Assembly (NCBI GenBank): GCA_025210555.1
Contig: JAOARL010000005.1
Location: forward strand, 1-55,670
Source: Clostridia bacterium
GTDB lineage: Bacteria; Bacillota; Clostridia; Lachnospirales; JAOARL01
Reading direction: 5' to 3'
DNA: 55,670 bases
Shown: one piece after another, positions 41,755 through 50,727 of the stretch
How the letters are laid out: each line of letters starts with the position of its first letter
How positions within the stretch are numbered: position 1 is the stretch's first letter
The notes under the pieces: model-generated
Told to the model about the DNA's origin: nothing
Databases searched by the model: none
What the model saw: the letters and a program-made list of their open reading frames with translations, nothing else
Program-made: the position numbers and the translations under genes

Positions 41755-43473
41755 ATTGTTTAAAGAATATAGTTCTTTATAGATATCATTTTTATCCATT
41801 AACTCTTCATGCTTGCCTTCTGCCACTACTTGTCCGTTATCTATCATAATAATATTATCTGCATCTACAATAGTACTTAATCTATGAGCTATTACTACTA
41901 TTGTATGATTTTCTTTAAGTTCGTTTATAGTATTTTTTATTATTTCTTGGGCCTTGTTATCAAGTGCACTTGTAGCCTCATCAAACAATAATATTTTACT
42001 ACCTTTAAGAAGAGCTCTAGCTATAGCAAGTCTTTGCTTTTGTCCACCTGATAGATTAACTCCACCTTCTCCTACTATAGTTTTATATCCATCTTTTAGT
42101 TCGTTTATATAATGATGTATATGAGCCTTCTTACATACATTTTCTATTTCTTCATCTGTCGCATCTTCTTTTACCATAAGTAAATTTTCTTTTATACTTA
42201 CATTAAATAAAAATGGCTCTTGCCTTATAACTGATATATTATGTCTTAAAGACTTTTCAGTTAAATCTTTAATATCAATACCATCTATAGTTATCTTACC
42301 ATTTCTATAATCATAGAATCTAAGAAGCAGACTGAATAAAGTTGACTTTCCTGATCCTGATTTACCAACTAAAGCTGTTATCTTATTTGGTTCAATTTCA
42401 AGTGAAATATCTTTTAATACATTCTCGTTTGCATTATATCCAAACTCTATATCTTTTAGTATAACGTTTCCTTTGATTTCAATTAAATCAACTTCTCCAA
42501 ACTCTTCATCCTTGTATTTTTCATTTTTAAGCAAGTACATTATTCTGTCTATAGCTACTTCCATATCTTTTATCTTCTCTGTTAAGTTTCCAATCTTCCA
42601 TACTGCATTATTTAGCATTGCAAAATATGCTTGAATAGCTACCAAATATTTGAAATCTAACTCCCCAGTATATACAAAGTAAATACCTAAAAAAGTCCCT
42701 CCAAACATTGTTAAATTTTCAATAAAGCTCATAATCATAAATTCAGTAACCCATGCATTGTTACTCTCAAGCTCTGCATCTAAATAACCTTCATAATCAT
42801 TAACTGCTATATCATAGTTTCTTTTCTTTATTCCAAGACTTTTTATTTCTCTAATCCCTGTTAATAATTGTTCTAAATTACTCTTGATATCATCATCTTT
42901 AAGTCTTATTTTCTCTCTACATTTTTTCATTTTGCGCCCAGCATACTTAAAGTTATTAAAATTAGCTATAACATTTAAAGCGACTACAATACCAATATAA
43001 ATATTTAGAGTACTTACAAACATTAAAACTATTGCAATTTTAATTAATGACACTACTGCACTAGTTATATCGTCTAAAACATTTACTATTTTACCAACTT
43101 CATTTTCAACTCTATTTATAAATTCTCCGTTTCTTACCTCATCAAAAGCCTTTACTTCTAAATTTAAAACTTTTTCACATAGACTATATCTTAAAGTTCT
43201 TCTTGCGCCATATAAATATTTATAAAAGAATTTAATCTCTCCATAAAATAATACAATTACACTCATACTTACAATAACTGAATACATTAAATATCTAATA
43301 ACTTCTTCAAACTCTTTTCCAGCTGAAATTTTTTCAATAACCGTTCCCCATAATATTGGAACGTATAAAGCTACTATTGTGTTTAACAGCATAAAAACGC
43401 TCATTATTATAAAATTTTTACTATGCTTTTTTAAATATATTGATAAGTCTTTAATTCCGTATTTCCGTTCCAT
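41752..43473 (-). CDS. ABC transporter, fused membrane and ATPase domains (half 2)
   Basis: The 573-residue half-transporter has six membrane helices (about 1-310) and a C-terminal ATPase domain with Walker A G-K-S-G-S-G-K-S-T, signature L-S-G-G-Q-K-Q-R and D-E-A-T-S-A-L-D. The ABC domain is nearly identical to that of the gene just upstream (43495), while the membrane domains differ. Such pairs form heterodimeric exporters of drugs, lipids or peptides. The motif sets are intact in both, so both sites could hydrolyse ATP. AGGAG sets the ATG. Confidence 0.93.
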   Translation of the reverse strand: MERKYGIKDLSIYLKKHSKNFIIMSVFMLLNTIVALYVPILWGTVIEKISAGKEFEEVIRYLMYSVIVSMSVIVLFYGEIKFFYKYLYGARRTLRYSLCEKVLNLEVKAFDEVRNGEFINRVENEVGKIVNVLDDITSAVVSLIKIAIVLMFVSTLNIYIGIVVALNVIANFNNFKYAGRKMKKCREKIRLKDDDIKSNLEQLLTGIREIKSLGIKKRNYDIAVNDYEGYLDAELESNNAWVTEFMIMSFIENLTMFGGTFLGIYFVYTGELDFKYLVAIQAYFAMLNNAVWKIGNLTEKIKDMEVAIDRIMYLLKNEKYKDEEFGEVDLIEIKGNVILKDIEFGYNANENVLKDISLEIEPNKITALVGKSGSGKSTLFSLLLRFYDYRNGKITIDGIDIKDLTEKSLRHNISVIRQEPFLFNVSIKENLLMVKEDATDEEIENVCKKAHIHHYINELKDGYKTIVGEGGVNLSGGQKQRLAIARALLKGSKILLFDEATSALDNKAQEIIKNTINELKENHTIVVIAHRLSTIVDADNIIMIDNGQVVAEGKHEELMDKNDIYKELYSLNN

Positions 43474-43494
43474 CTTACCACTCCTATTGATATA

Positions 43495-45240
43495 TTAATT
43501 ATTTAAAGAATATAATTCCTTGTATATATCATTTTTATCCATTAATTCTTCATGTTTTCCTTGCGCTACTACTTTCCCGTCATCTATCATTATTATATTA
43601 TCTGCATCTACAATAGTACTTAATCTATGTGCTATTACTACTATTGTATGATTTTCTTTTAGTTCATTTATAGTATTTTTAATAATTTCTTGTGCCTTAT
43701 TATCAAGTGCACTTGTAGCCTCATCAAACAATAATATCTTACTACCTTTAAGAAGCGCTCTAGCTATAGCAAGTCTTTGTTTTTGTCCACCTGATAGATT
43801 AACTCCACCTTCGCCTACTACAGTTTCATATCCATCTTTTAGTTCACTTATATAATGATGTATGTGAGCCTTCTTACATACAGTTTCTATTTCCTCATCT
43901 GTTGCATCTTCTTTTACCATTAGTAAGTTTTCTTTTATGCTTACATTAAATAAAAATGGCTCTTGTCTTATAACTGATATATTTTCTCTTAATGAGTTTT
44001 CATTAAATTTATTAATCTCAATGCCATCTATAGTTATTTTACCTTTTCTATAATCATAAAATCTAAGCAATAAGCTGAATATTGTTGATTTTCCTGATCC
44101 TGATTTCCCTACTAAAGCTGTTAGTTCATTTTGCTTTATATCTAAAGTTATATTATTCAATACACTATCATCATCATATCCAAACTCTATATTCTCAAAT
44201 TTAATATTACCATTTGTATTATCTAATTCTTCATTTCCAAACGTTTCGTCTTCATATTCTTTATTATTTAAAATATACATAATTCTTTCTATAGCAACTT
44301 CGATATCTTTGGATTTTTGATTAAAACTTCCTATGTCATGAACGGTAGCACTTATATATGCTAGATAAGTGGTTATAGCTACTAAATATCTTAATTCTAA
44401 ACTCCCTACATAAACAAAATAGCCACCAATTAAAATTCCAGCGAATCTAACAAACCTTGATATAAATGTACCTACAAACATTTGAATAAATGATACTATT
44501 TTAGCTTTACTATCTATTTTTAAATAATTTTCATGATCGTATTCGAATTTTTTATAGACATTTTCTTTTATTCCTAGAGCTTTAACATCTCGTATTCCTG
44601 CTAGAGATTGCTGCAAATTACTTTTCATACTATCATCATTTAATCTATTTTCTTGATGTATTTTTTTAAGCTTCTTGCCTGCAATTTCAAAATTATAATA
44701 GTTTATAATCATACTTATAAAAACAACTAATCCTACATATATATTTATTTTAAGTATCATCAACATTACAAAAGCTGCTCTTATACTATATAAAATAGTT
44801 GAAACTAACCCATCAAATAATGAAGTTATTTTATTTGTTTCATTATCTATTCTGTTTAAAAGTTCTCCATTTCTTACTTCATCAAAAGCTTTAACTTCTA
44901 GTGCTAATACTTTTTTAAATAAATTATATCTTATGACTCTTCTAACTGAATGAGAATATCTTACTCTAAATCCATATTCTCCAATCCAGAATACTCTTCC
45001 TATCATTCCAACTACAAACATCAATAGTGAATAATATATAATTTCATCAAAACTTTCTCTTTTAGCAATTACTTCAATTGTTAAACCAAATATTATTGGA
45101 TGTATTAAGTCCGAACAAACTCTTAGTACCATAAAAAAAGTACTTATAAAAAAATCTTTTTTACAACCTTTTAAAAACTTATATATTTCTCTAATATCTG
45201 AAAGTCGTTTCTTATTATTAACCTCTTCTGTTTTTTCCAC
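43495..45240 (-). CDS. ABC transporter, fused membrane and ATPase domains (half 1)
   Basis: The 581-residue sister half-transporter opens with an acidic stretch and six helices. The final 240 residues match the downstream half with only scattered changes (for example E-T-V-C and S-E-L-K-D-G-Y-E-T-V versus E-N-V-C and N-E-L-K-D-G-Y-K-T-I). GTG at 45240 follows GGGAGTGG. It lies 20 bases after mutS2 in the same operon. The substrate is not inferable. Confidence 0.93.
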   Translation of the reverse strand: MEKTEEVNNKKRLSDIREIYKFLKGCKKDFFISTFFMVLRVCSDLIHPIIFGLTIEVIAKRESFDEIIYYSLLMFVVGMIGRVFWIGEYGFRVRYSHSVRRVIRYNLFKKVLALEVKAFDEVRNGELLNRIDNETNKITSLFDGLVSTILYSIRAAFVMLMILKINIYVGLVVFISMIINYYNFEIAGKKLKKIHQENRLNDDSMKSNLQQSLAGIRDVKALGIKENVYKKFEYDHENYLKIDSKAKIVSFIQMFVGTFISRFVRFAGILIGGYFVYVGSLELRYLVAITTYLAYISATVHDIGSFNQKSKDIEVAIERIMYILNNKEYEDETFGNEELDNTNGNIKFENIEFGYDDDSVLNNITLDIKQNELTALVGKSGSGKSTIFSLLLRFYDYRKGKITIDGIEINKFNENSLRENISVIRQEPFLFNVSIKENLLMVKEDATDEEIETVCKKAHIHHYISELKDGYETVVGEGGVNLSGGQKQRLAIARALLKGSKILLFDEATSALDNKAQEIIKNTINELKENHTIVVIAHRLSTIVDADNIIMIDDGKVVAQGKHEELMDKNDIYKELYSLNN

Positions 45241-45260
45241 TAGACCACTCCCTTATGAGT

Positions 45261-47633
45261 TTATTTTAGTTCTACAACAGTAGCCCCTGAACCACCATCA
45301 TAATGCCCACCTAAAGTAAATCCCTTAACCTGACTATGAGACTTAAGATACTTATGTATTTGTGTTCTTAGCGCACCTGTACCTTTACCATGAACAATTC
45401 TTATAGTACTCATATTTGACATATACGCTCTGTCTATAAACTTATCTATAGCTTCAATAGCATCTAATCCATTATATCCAATTACATTTATTTCAGTATC
45501 GACTGCTCTAACACTTACTTTTTGCCCTTTATTCTTTATTGTAGATTTAGGCTTATTAGACTTTTTCCTATTATCCTTTATCCTAGCAACGTCTGAAATA
45601 TTTGTTTTAACCTTCATTATTCCTATCTTAACTTCAAAGTTACCATTATTATCAGGAAGAGTCATAACTTCTGCTTCCTTACTAAGATTAATAACATAAA
45701 CCTTTTCACCTTTTGTAACATTAGTTACATCTTCATATTTATTTCTATCTAAATTAGACTTTTTAATCTCTTTAGCCTTAATTTCTTCTCTTAGATTCTC
45801 CCTAACTTTTTCAAGTCCTCTAACATTAAAACTCTTCTTAACTTCTTTAGCTTCCTTGTTAAGCTCTCTTATAAGCTTATCACTAGTTTCTTTTGCTTTC
45901 TCAAGTATTTCTTTAGCTTCTGCTTTAGCCTCGTTTATAAGCTTCTCTCTCTGTTCAGCTAGCTTGTTTCTTTCTTTATCAATTTCTTCTTTTAAAGTTT
46001 CAATCTCACTTTTATACTCATCAACTTTATCTTGTTTAGTTTCAAGTTCTTTTCTGCTTATTTCAAGATCAGTTATAACATCTTCAAACTTAATATTCTC
46101 TTTTGATATATTTTGCTTTGCAGCATCTATTATTTCATCTTTAAGTCCTAACCTTTTAGATATAGCAAAAGCATTACTTTTACCTGGCACTCCTATAAGT
46201 ATCTTATAAGTAGGCATTAAAGTATCTACGTTAAACTCACAGCTGGCATTTATAACTCCATCTGTTGTAAGTGCATATGACTTTAGCTCACTATAGTGAG
46301 TTGTTGCCATAACAATGCTACCAACACTTTTAACCTTTTCAAGTATTGATATAGCAAGAGCCGCTCCTTCTACTGGATCTGTTCCTGCTCCAAGCTCATC
46401 AAATAACACAAGCGAATTACTACTAACATTTTTAAGAATATCTACAATATTTACCATGTGAGATGAGAATGTAGATAAACTTTGTTCTATACTTTGTTCA
46501 TCTCCTATGTCTGCATATATTTCATCAAACACACTAATTTCACTTTCATCACTTGCGGGTATATGTAATCCTGATTGCGCCATTAGAGTTAATAGTCCTA
46601 CTGTTTTAAGACTTACAGTCTTACCACCAGTATTAGGTCCAGTTATTATTAAACTATTATACCCATCACCAATACTAATATTTATAGGAACAGCTTCTTC
46701 AACATCAAGTAATGGATGTCTACCCTTAACTATATTTATATACTTATCTTTATTTATTCTTGGTCTATTACAGCCTAAATCAAGTGCTAGAAGTCCTCTA
46801 GCAAATATAAAATCAAGTTCAGCTATAAGATTTAGGTTATTCTCTATTATAGCTATATGCTCAAGTACTAAAAGAGTCAACTCTCTTAGTATTTTGTTTA
46901 TCTCTTCTTTTTCCTTAACTTTAAGTTCAGCTATCTTATTATTAATGTTAATTATAGCTTCTGGCTCAATAAAGAATGTTGATCCCGTTGCTGATTGATC
47001 ATGAACAATACCTTTTATTGATTGCTTATATTCACTTCTAACAGGTATACAGTATCTATCATTTCTCATAGTTACTACTGAATCTTGTAATGCTTTAGAA
47101 TTAGAGTTAATAATCGCATTTAACTTTGACTTTATACTGTTATTAGCAGCCTTTATCTCTTGTCTTATATTAAGAAGTCTAGAAGATGCATTGTCTGCCA
47201 TTTCTGTTTCATTAATAATACATCTGAGTATTTCACTTTCTACCTTTGGAACTCTCTCTATCTTTTCAAAGTACTTATCAATTGATTCATATACTTCACT
47301 TTTTCTATTATCAAAAGCATACTTATAAACTTTATTATAAGCATTTATTGTATCAGCAATCCCTAGCAACTCAGTCATATTTAAAGTTCCATCTTTTAAA
47401 ACTTTATCGATTGAATTTCTTATGTCCTTAGCTCCACCAAGAGGAAGTCTTCCTTTTTTAGTAATCATATCTAAAGATTCTTCTGTTTGGCTTTGTAGCT
47501 TATTAATAACAATAAAATCAGAAGTTGGCATTAAAGATTCACATTTCTCTTTTCCCATCTTAGTTATTGCTTTATTACTTAAAAAAGCTAATATTTTATT
47601 AAATTCTAGTTTTCTTATTATTTTTTCATTCAT
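45261..47633 (-). CDS. mutS2: MutS2 with Smr domain
   Basis: MutS2 suppresses homologous recombination and rescues collided ribosomes; it is not a mismatch repair protein. The 790-residue protein has the ATPase P-loop T-G-P-N-T-G-G-K-T near 335, D-E-L-G-A-G-T-D-P, a long coiled coil (about 520-640) and a C-terminal Smr domain with H-G-K-G-T-G-A-L-R. The usual L-D-L-R-G motif at the start of Smr is replaced by I-N-V-I-G, which may affect its nuclease activity. GAGGTAG precedes the ATG. Confidence 0.94.
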   Translation of the reverse strand: MNEKIIRKLEFNKILAFLSNKAITKMGKEKCESLMPTSDFIVINKLQSQTEESLDMITKKGRLPLGGAKDIRNSIDKVLKDGTLNMTELLGIADTINAYNKVYKYAFDNRKSEVYESIDKYFEKIERVPKVESEILRCIINETEMADNASSRLLNIRQEIKAANNSIKSKLNAIINSNSKALQDSVVTMRNDRYCIPVRSEYKQSIKGIVHDQSATGSTFFIEPEAIININNKIAELKVKEKEEINKILRELTLLVLEHIAIIENNLNLIAELDFIFARGLLALDLGCNRPRINKDKYINIVKGRHPLLDVEEAVPINISIGDGYNSLIITGPNTGGKTVSLKTVGLLTLMAQSGLHIPASDESEISVFDEIYADIGDEQSIEQSLSTFSSHMVNIVDILKNVSSNSLVLFDELGAGTDPVEGAALAISILEKVKSVGSIVMATTHYSELKSYALTTDGVINASCEFNVDTLMPTYKILIGVPGKSNAFAISKRLGLKDEIIDAAKQNISKENIKFEDVITDLEISRKELETKQDKVDEYKSEIETLKEEIDKERNKLAEQREKLINEAKAEAKEILEKAKETSDKLIRELNKEAKEVKKSFNVRGLEKVRENLREEIKAKEIKKSNLDRNKYEDVTNVTKGEKVYVINLSKEAEVMTLPDNNGNFEVKIGIMKVKTNISDVARIKDNRKKSNKPKSTIKNKGQKVSVRAVDTEINVIGYNGLDAIEAIDKFIDRAYMSNMSTIRIVHGKGTGALRTQIHKYLKSHSQVKGFTLGGHYDGGSGATVVELK

Positions 47634-47667
47634 ATATATCTACCTCACAAAAACAAATTCCATGCCT

Positions 47668-47673
47668 ATTATA
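47668..47673 (-). promoter_or_regulatory. Extended -10 promoter element of mutS2
   Basis: ATGCTATAAT on the minus strand is an extended -10 (TGn then TATAAT), about 35 bases before mutS2. No good -35 is seen, as expected for such promoters. Confidence 0.55.
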
Positions 47674-47737
47674 GCATAGAATTATGTCTTTTATATTAAT
47701 GTAATATTTATTTAATTATTGATAATTTTGCTTTTTT

Positions 47738-47769
47738 ACTTGGTCGCTACTTAGTCGGTGACTTGGTCG
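47738..47769 (-). repeat. Three 9-bp direct repeats after the M16 gene
   Basis: ACTTGGTCG (47738-47746), ACTTAGTCG (47749-47757) and ACTTGGTCG (47761-47769) lie 11-12 bp apart, just after the peptidase stop (minus strand sense CGACCAAGT). They are far more G+C-rich than their surroundings. No hairpin with a T tract forms, so it is not an obvious terminator. Confidence 0.6.
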
Positions 47770-47775
47770 GTTATA

Positions 47776-50670
47776 TCATAACTTCCTATAGTCAATTATT
47801 TCATCAAATAATTTCTTATTATCTAATATCTTCTCTTCATTACCCATAACAACAATCTTTGTATTATCTAAACCGTCTCTTAAATATGCTATATAATCTT
47901 TAAAATCATCTACTGTCACGCCTAATACATCTTTTCTCCTTAATTCCTCATAGTTTTCTGGAGCGAATGATTTTTTAAAAGCAACTGAAGTTTTGAAATT
48001 TTCAACCTTAGTTTCATAATTGTCAATGTTTCCTATTGTTTTAACTATGTTTTCATCTATTTGATCTTGAGTAATAGTTATACTTTCTAAGTAATCTGCA
48101 ATTCCTTTGTATATATCTATAGTTTTAGCTATTTCTGGATCTTCAATTGATAAAAGTATTAGTCCTCTTCTTTCTCCAGCAATTATAATAAAGGTAGAAT
48201 ATGCACCGTTTTCAATTCTAACTTTTGTATTTAGATAATCATTTGCAAGTATTTTATTGAACACCCTAAATTTATTACTCCATTTTAAATATTTAGGAAC
48301 TAATGCCATTCCTACATAATTAACCTTATCCTCAGTTATATATGCTTCTGATTTCATATCTAAATTGCCTTTATAAGTATATTTACCATATTCTTTACTA
48401 TTACTAAACTTACTTGCAAAAGCTTTAATTATCTCTAAAGATTCGTCAGTAAAGTTTTCACCTGTTAAGTATATATTTATCTTGGCATTTCTCACTATTG
48501 AATTTCTTAAATCTTCTATAATTATCATTTCTTCTTTAATATTTGCTAAAATCTTATCACATTTATTTTTCAGTCCAACTGAATCAATACTTTTTGTAAA
48601 TGCTGGTATTTTAGCAAATCCTTCTTCAAGTTTTTCTATAACTCTTGAAGGATTTGCTTTTTTAATTCTATCCTCAGCATTTTGCTTATGAGACTTTATT
48701 ATTTTCCTTATATCTTCATAATTATCAAACTTTGTATTACTTATTATTTCTCCTATAAATTCAAATACTTCTTTTTCTTTACCCACCAAATAATTAAAGG
48801 TAACAGCTAATTGGAAATTATATTCATCTCTATTTCTTTTATTTGATAATAGAGAATAACTGAATGATAATGAAGGCACAATTCTAGTGCATTTTATTCT
48901 TAACTCCTTATCAATATATTTCTCTGTATTTATTTGCCCTAATAACCTAGTTAATATAATTAAATTTTGTATTTCGTCTTCTTTTAAATGATTTAAATCA
49001 AAATTTATTTCTGCATGTACAAGCTCTCCAAGCTTTTGTTTTTTATAGTAAATTCCTGGATCACTATTTTCAATGCAATCTAAATCATAAGAATATAATG
49101 CCTTTTCAGATATAGAGTCTTTTTCTTTTCCCCTTATTACGCTCTCATCTTCTTCTGATTGCCACTCTAAAAAGATATTTTGTTCATCTATAATTTTCTT
49201 CTTATCATCTTCATTAAGCTTATTTAATATATTATTATTCTTATTTTCAATTGCTTTTTTATCAGCTTCCATTAATCCTTTTTTAGGTATAAATACTTCG
49301 TATAACGAGTTGTTATCATTAATCAAGTACTTTTCAATTAACTTCTCATAATAGTCAGTATCCACCTTGTCCATTAATTTATTATAAAGTATATTTAAAT
49401 CTAAAAAATCTTTATAATCTTTGTTATATATAGCTAGTCTAGCTATACTATCAAAAATTTCTATTCCTCTAGGCTTATTTGTACTTTCTTGCAATAATGA
49501 AATTTTAAGCCCTTCTATAGTTGAAATTATTATATCTTTATCTAGGCCTTTTGCTAAAGCATTATTAAATGTCTCTTTTATTAAATTAAGAAATTCATCA
49601 CTTTTTTCATAATTTGATCCATATGAACTTATGCTAAGTTGAACTTCCTCTTTACCAAACAATTCAAGCCCATACCCTATACTTTTTGAAATACCTCTTT
49701 GAATAGCACTTTTATTAAATTCTGTAGTGTGAGTACCCATAAGCACATAAATAATTATCCAAACACCATATGTATCTTCTACACTTTTTTCTAAGCCTTT
49801 TATTATTTTATTATATATAAATATTGATTTTTCTTCCTTGCCTTCGTCACCTTCATAAGAATATTCTCTATCAAGCTTTATAATACCACTGCGCTCTTCA
49901 TTTAATTCTATTACAACTTTTTCTTCGCTCTTAGTATAATTAATTAAATATTCTTCATTTAGCATTTTTAAATACCCTAATATTTCTAATTTTCCATAGA
50001 AGTATATAATAAAATTTGAAGGATTATAATATTTTTTATAATAAGCACAAAACTCTTCATATGTTAAGTCATTTATATCTACTGGTTTCCCACCAAAATC
50101 ATATCTATAACAATTTGTATTAAGCGTCTTTGCACTTTTAAAATGTGTTTCCCTTGAAATGTTACTATAAGCTCCCATCATTTCATTAAATACAATTCCT
50201 TTAGCAACCAACTTATCATCTTCAATCTCTTTTCTTATACCTTCTCTTTTTAACAATAAATCATTTTCTAAAATTGTATTATTAAAAATAAGCTCTGTAT
50301 AAATTTCCGCTAATTTTTTAAAATCATATTCATTTGAACTAGCAACTTGATATTTAGTATGATCTGTTGATGTAGATGCGTTAAGGAAAGTTGAAGTAAG
50401 TTTTCTTTTCATTTCAGTAAACATATCCTTATTCTTATATTTAGGTGTTCTTCCAAAAACAGAATGCTCTATTATGTGTGGAATTCCTTTATCGTTATCA
50501 GGTGGTGTTGGAACCCCTATCGCATAAGCTCTATTTATATCATCATTATTTATATAGATAAGTTTAGTTCCTGTTTTCTCATGAATATATAAATTATATG
50601 TTCCATCTAAATACTTATAATATTCACTTTCTACTAATTTAAATCCTTCATATATTTCTCCAATTTTCAA
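47776..50670 (-). CDS. M16C-family zinc metallopeptidase (presequence-protease-like)
   Basis: The 964-residue enzyme has the inverted zinc motif H-x-x-E-H (P-H-I-I-E-H-S-V-F) near residue 64, with the distal glutamate expected about 75 residues later. Four repeated domains make the family's hinge-closed chamber, which digests short unstructured peptides. The length and motif match the M16C branch (Hyp/PreP-like). The start is a TTG, set by AAGGAGG seven bases away. It follows the nucleoside kinase gene by 57 bases and a weak hairpin, so it may depend on read-through. Confidence 0.92.
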   Translation of the reverse strand: MKIGEIYEGFKLVESEYYKYLDGTYNLYIHEKTGTKLIYINNDDINRAYAIGVPTPPDNDKGIPHIIEHSVFGRTPKYKNKDMFTEMKRKLTSTFLNASTSTDHTKYQVASSNEYDFKKLAEIYTELIFNNTILENDLLLKREGIRKEIEDDKLVAKGIVFNEMMGAYSNISRETHFKSAKTLNTNCYRYDFGGKPVDINDLTYEEFCAYYKKYYNPSNFIIYFYGKLEILGYLKMLNEEYLINYTKSEEKVVIELNEERSGIIKLDREYSYEGDEGKEEKSIFIYNKIIKGLEKSVEDTYGVWIIIYVLMGTHTTEFNKSAIQRGISKSIGYGLELFGKEEVQLSISSYGSNYEKSDEFLNLIKETFNNALAKGLDKDIIISTIEGLKISLLQESTNKPRGIEIFDSIARLAIYNKDYKDFLDLNILYNKLMDKVDTDYYEKLIEKYLINDNNSLYEVFIPKKGLMEADKKAIENKNNNILNKLNEDDKKKIIDEQNIFLEWQSEEDESVIRGKEKDSISEKALYSYDLDCIENSDPGIYYKKQKLGELVHAEINFDLNHLKEDEIQNLIILTRLLGQINTEKYIDKELRIKCTRIVPSLSFSYSLLSNKRNRDEYNFQLAVTFNYLVGKEKEVFEFIGEIISNTKFDNYEDIRKIIKSHKQNAEDRIKKANPSRVIEKLEEGFAKIPAFTKSIDSVGLKNKCDKILANIKEEMIIIEDLRNSIVRNAKINIYLTGENFTDESLEIIKAFASKFSNSKEYGKYTYKGNLDMKSEAYITEDKVNYVGMALVPKYLKWSNKFRVFNKILANDYLNTKVRIENGAYSTFIIIAGERRGLILLSIEDPEIAKTIDIYKGIADYLESITITQDQIDENIVKTIGNIDNYETKVENFKTSVAFKKSFAPENYEELRRKDVLGVTVDDFKDYIAYLRDGLDNTKIVVMGNEEKILDNKKLFDEIIDYRKL

Positions 50671-50698
50671 AGTTTTTCCTCCTTATTTAACTAAAATT

Positions 50699-50721
50699 AA
50701 AGGATAGCCTTAGCTATCCTC
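50699..50721 (-). terminator. Weak terminator after the nucleoside kinase gene
   Basis: On the minus strand GGATAGC pairs with GCTATCC across TAAG, followed by TTTAATTTT, an imperfect T tract. Partial read-through into the peptidase gene is likely. Confidence 0.65.
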
Positions 50722-50727
50722 TTATCA

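Noticed and set aside
46507-46998. Open frame of about 160 codons on the + strand inside mutS2
   Set aside because: It is a shadow of the mutS2 coding frame with no start signal of its own.
47738-47769. CRISPR or transposon end
   Set aside because: Repeats are only 9 bp with 2-3 base gaps; there are no spacers, cas genes or inverted termini.
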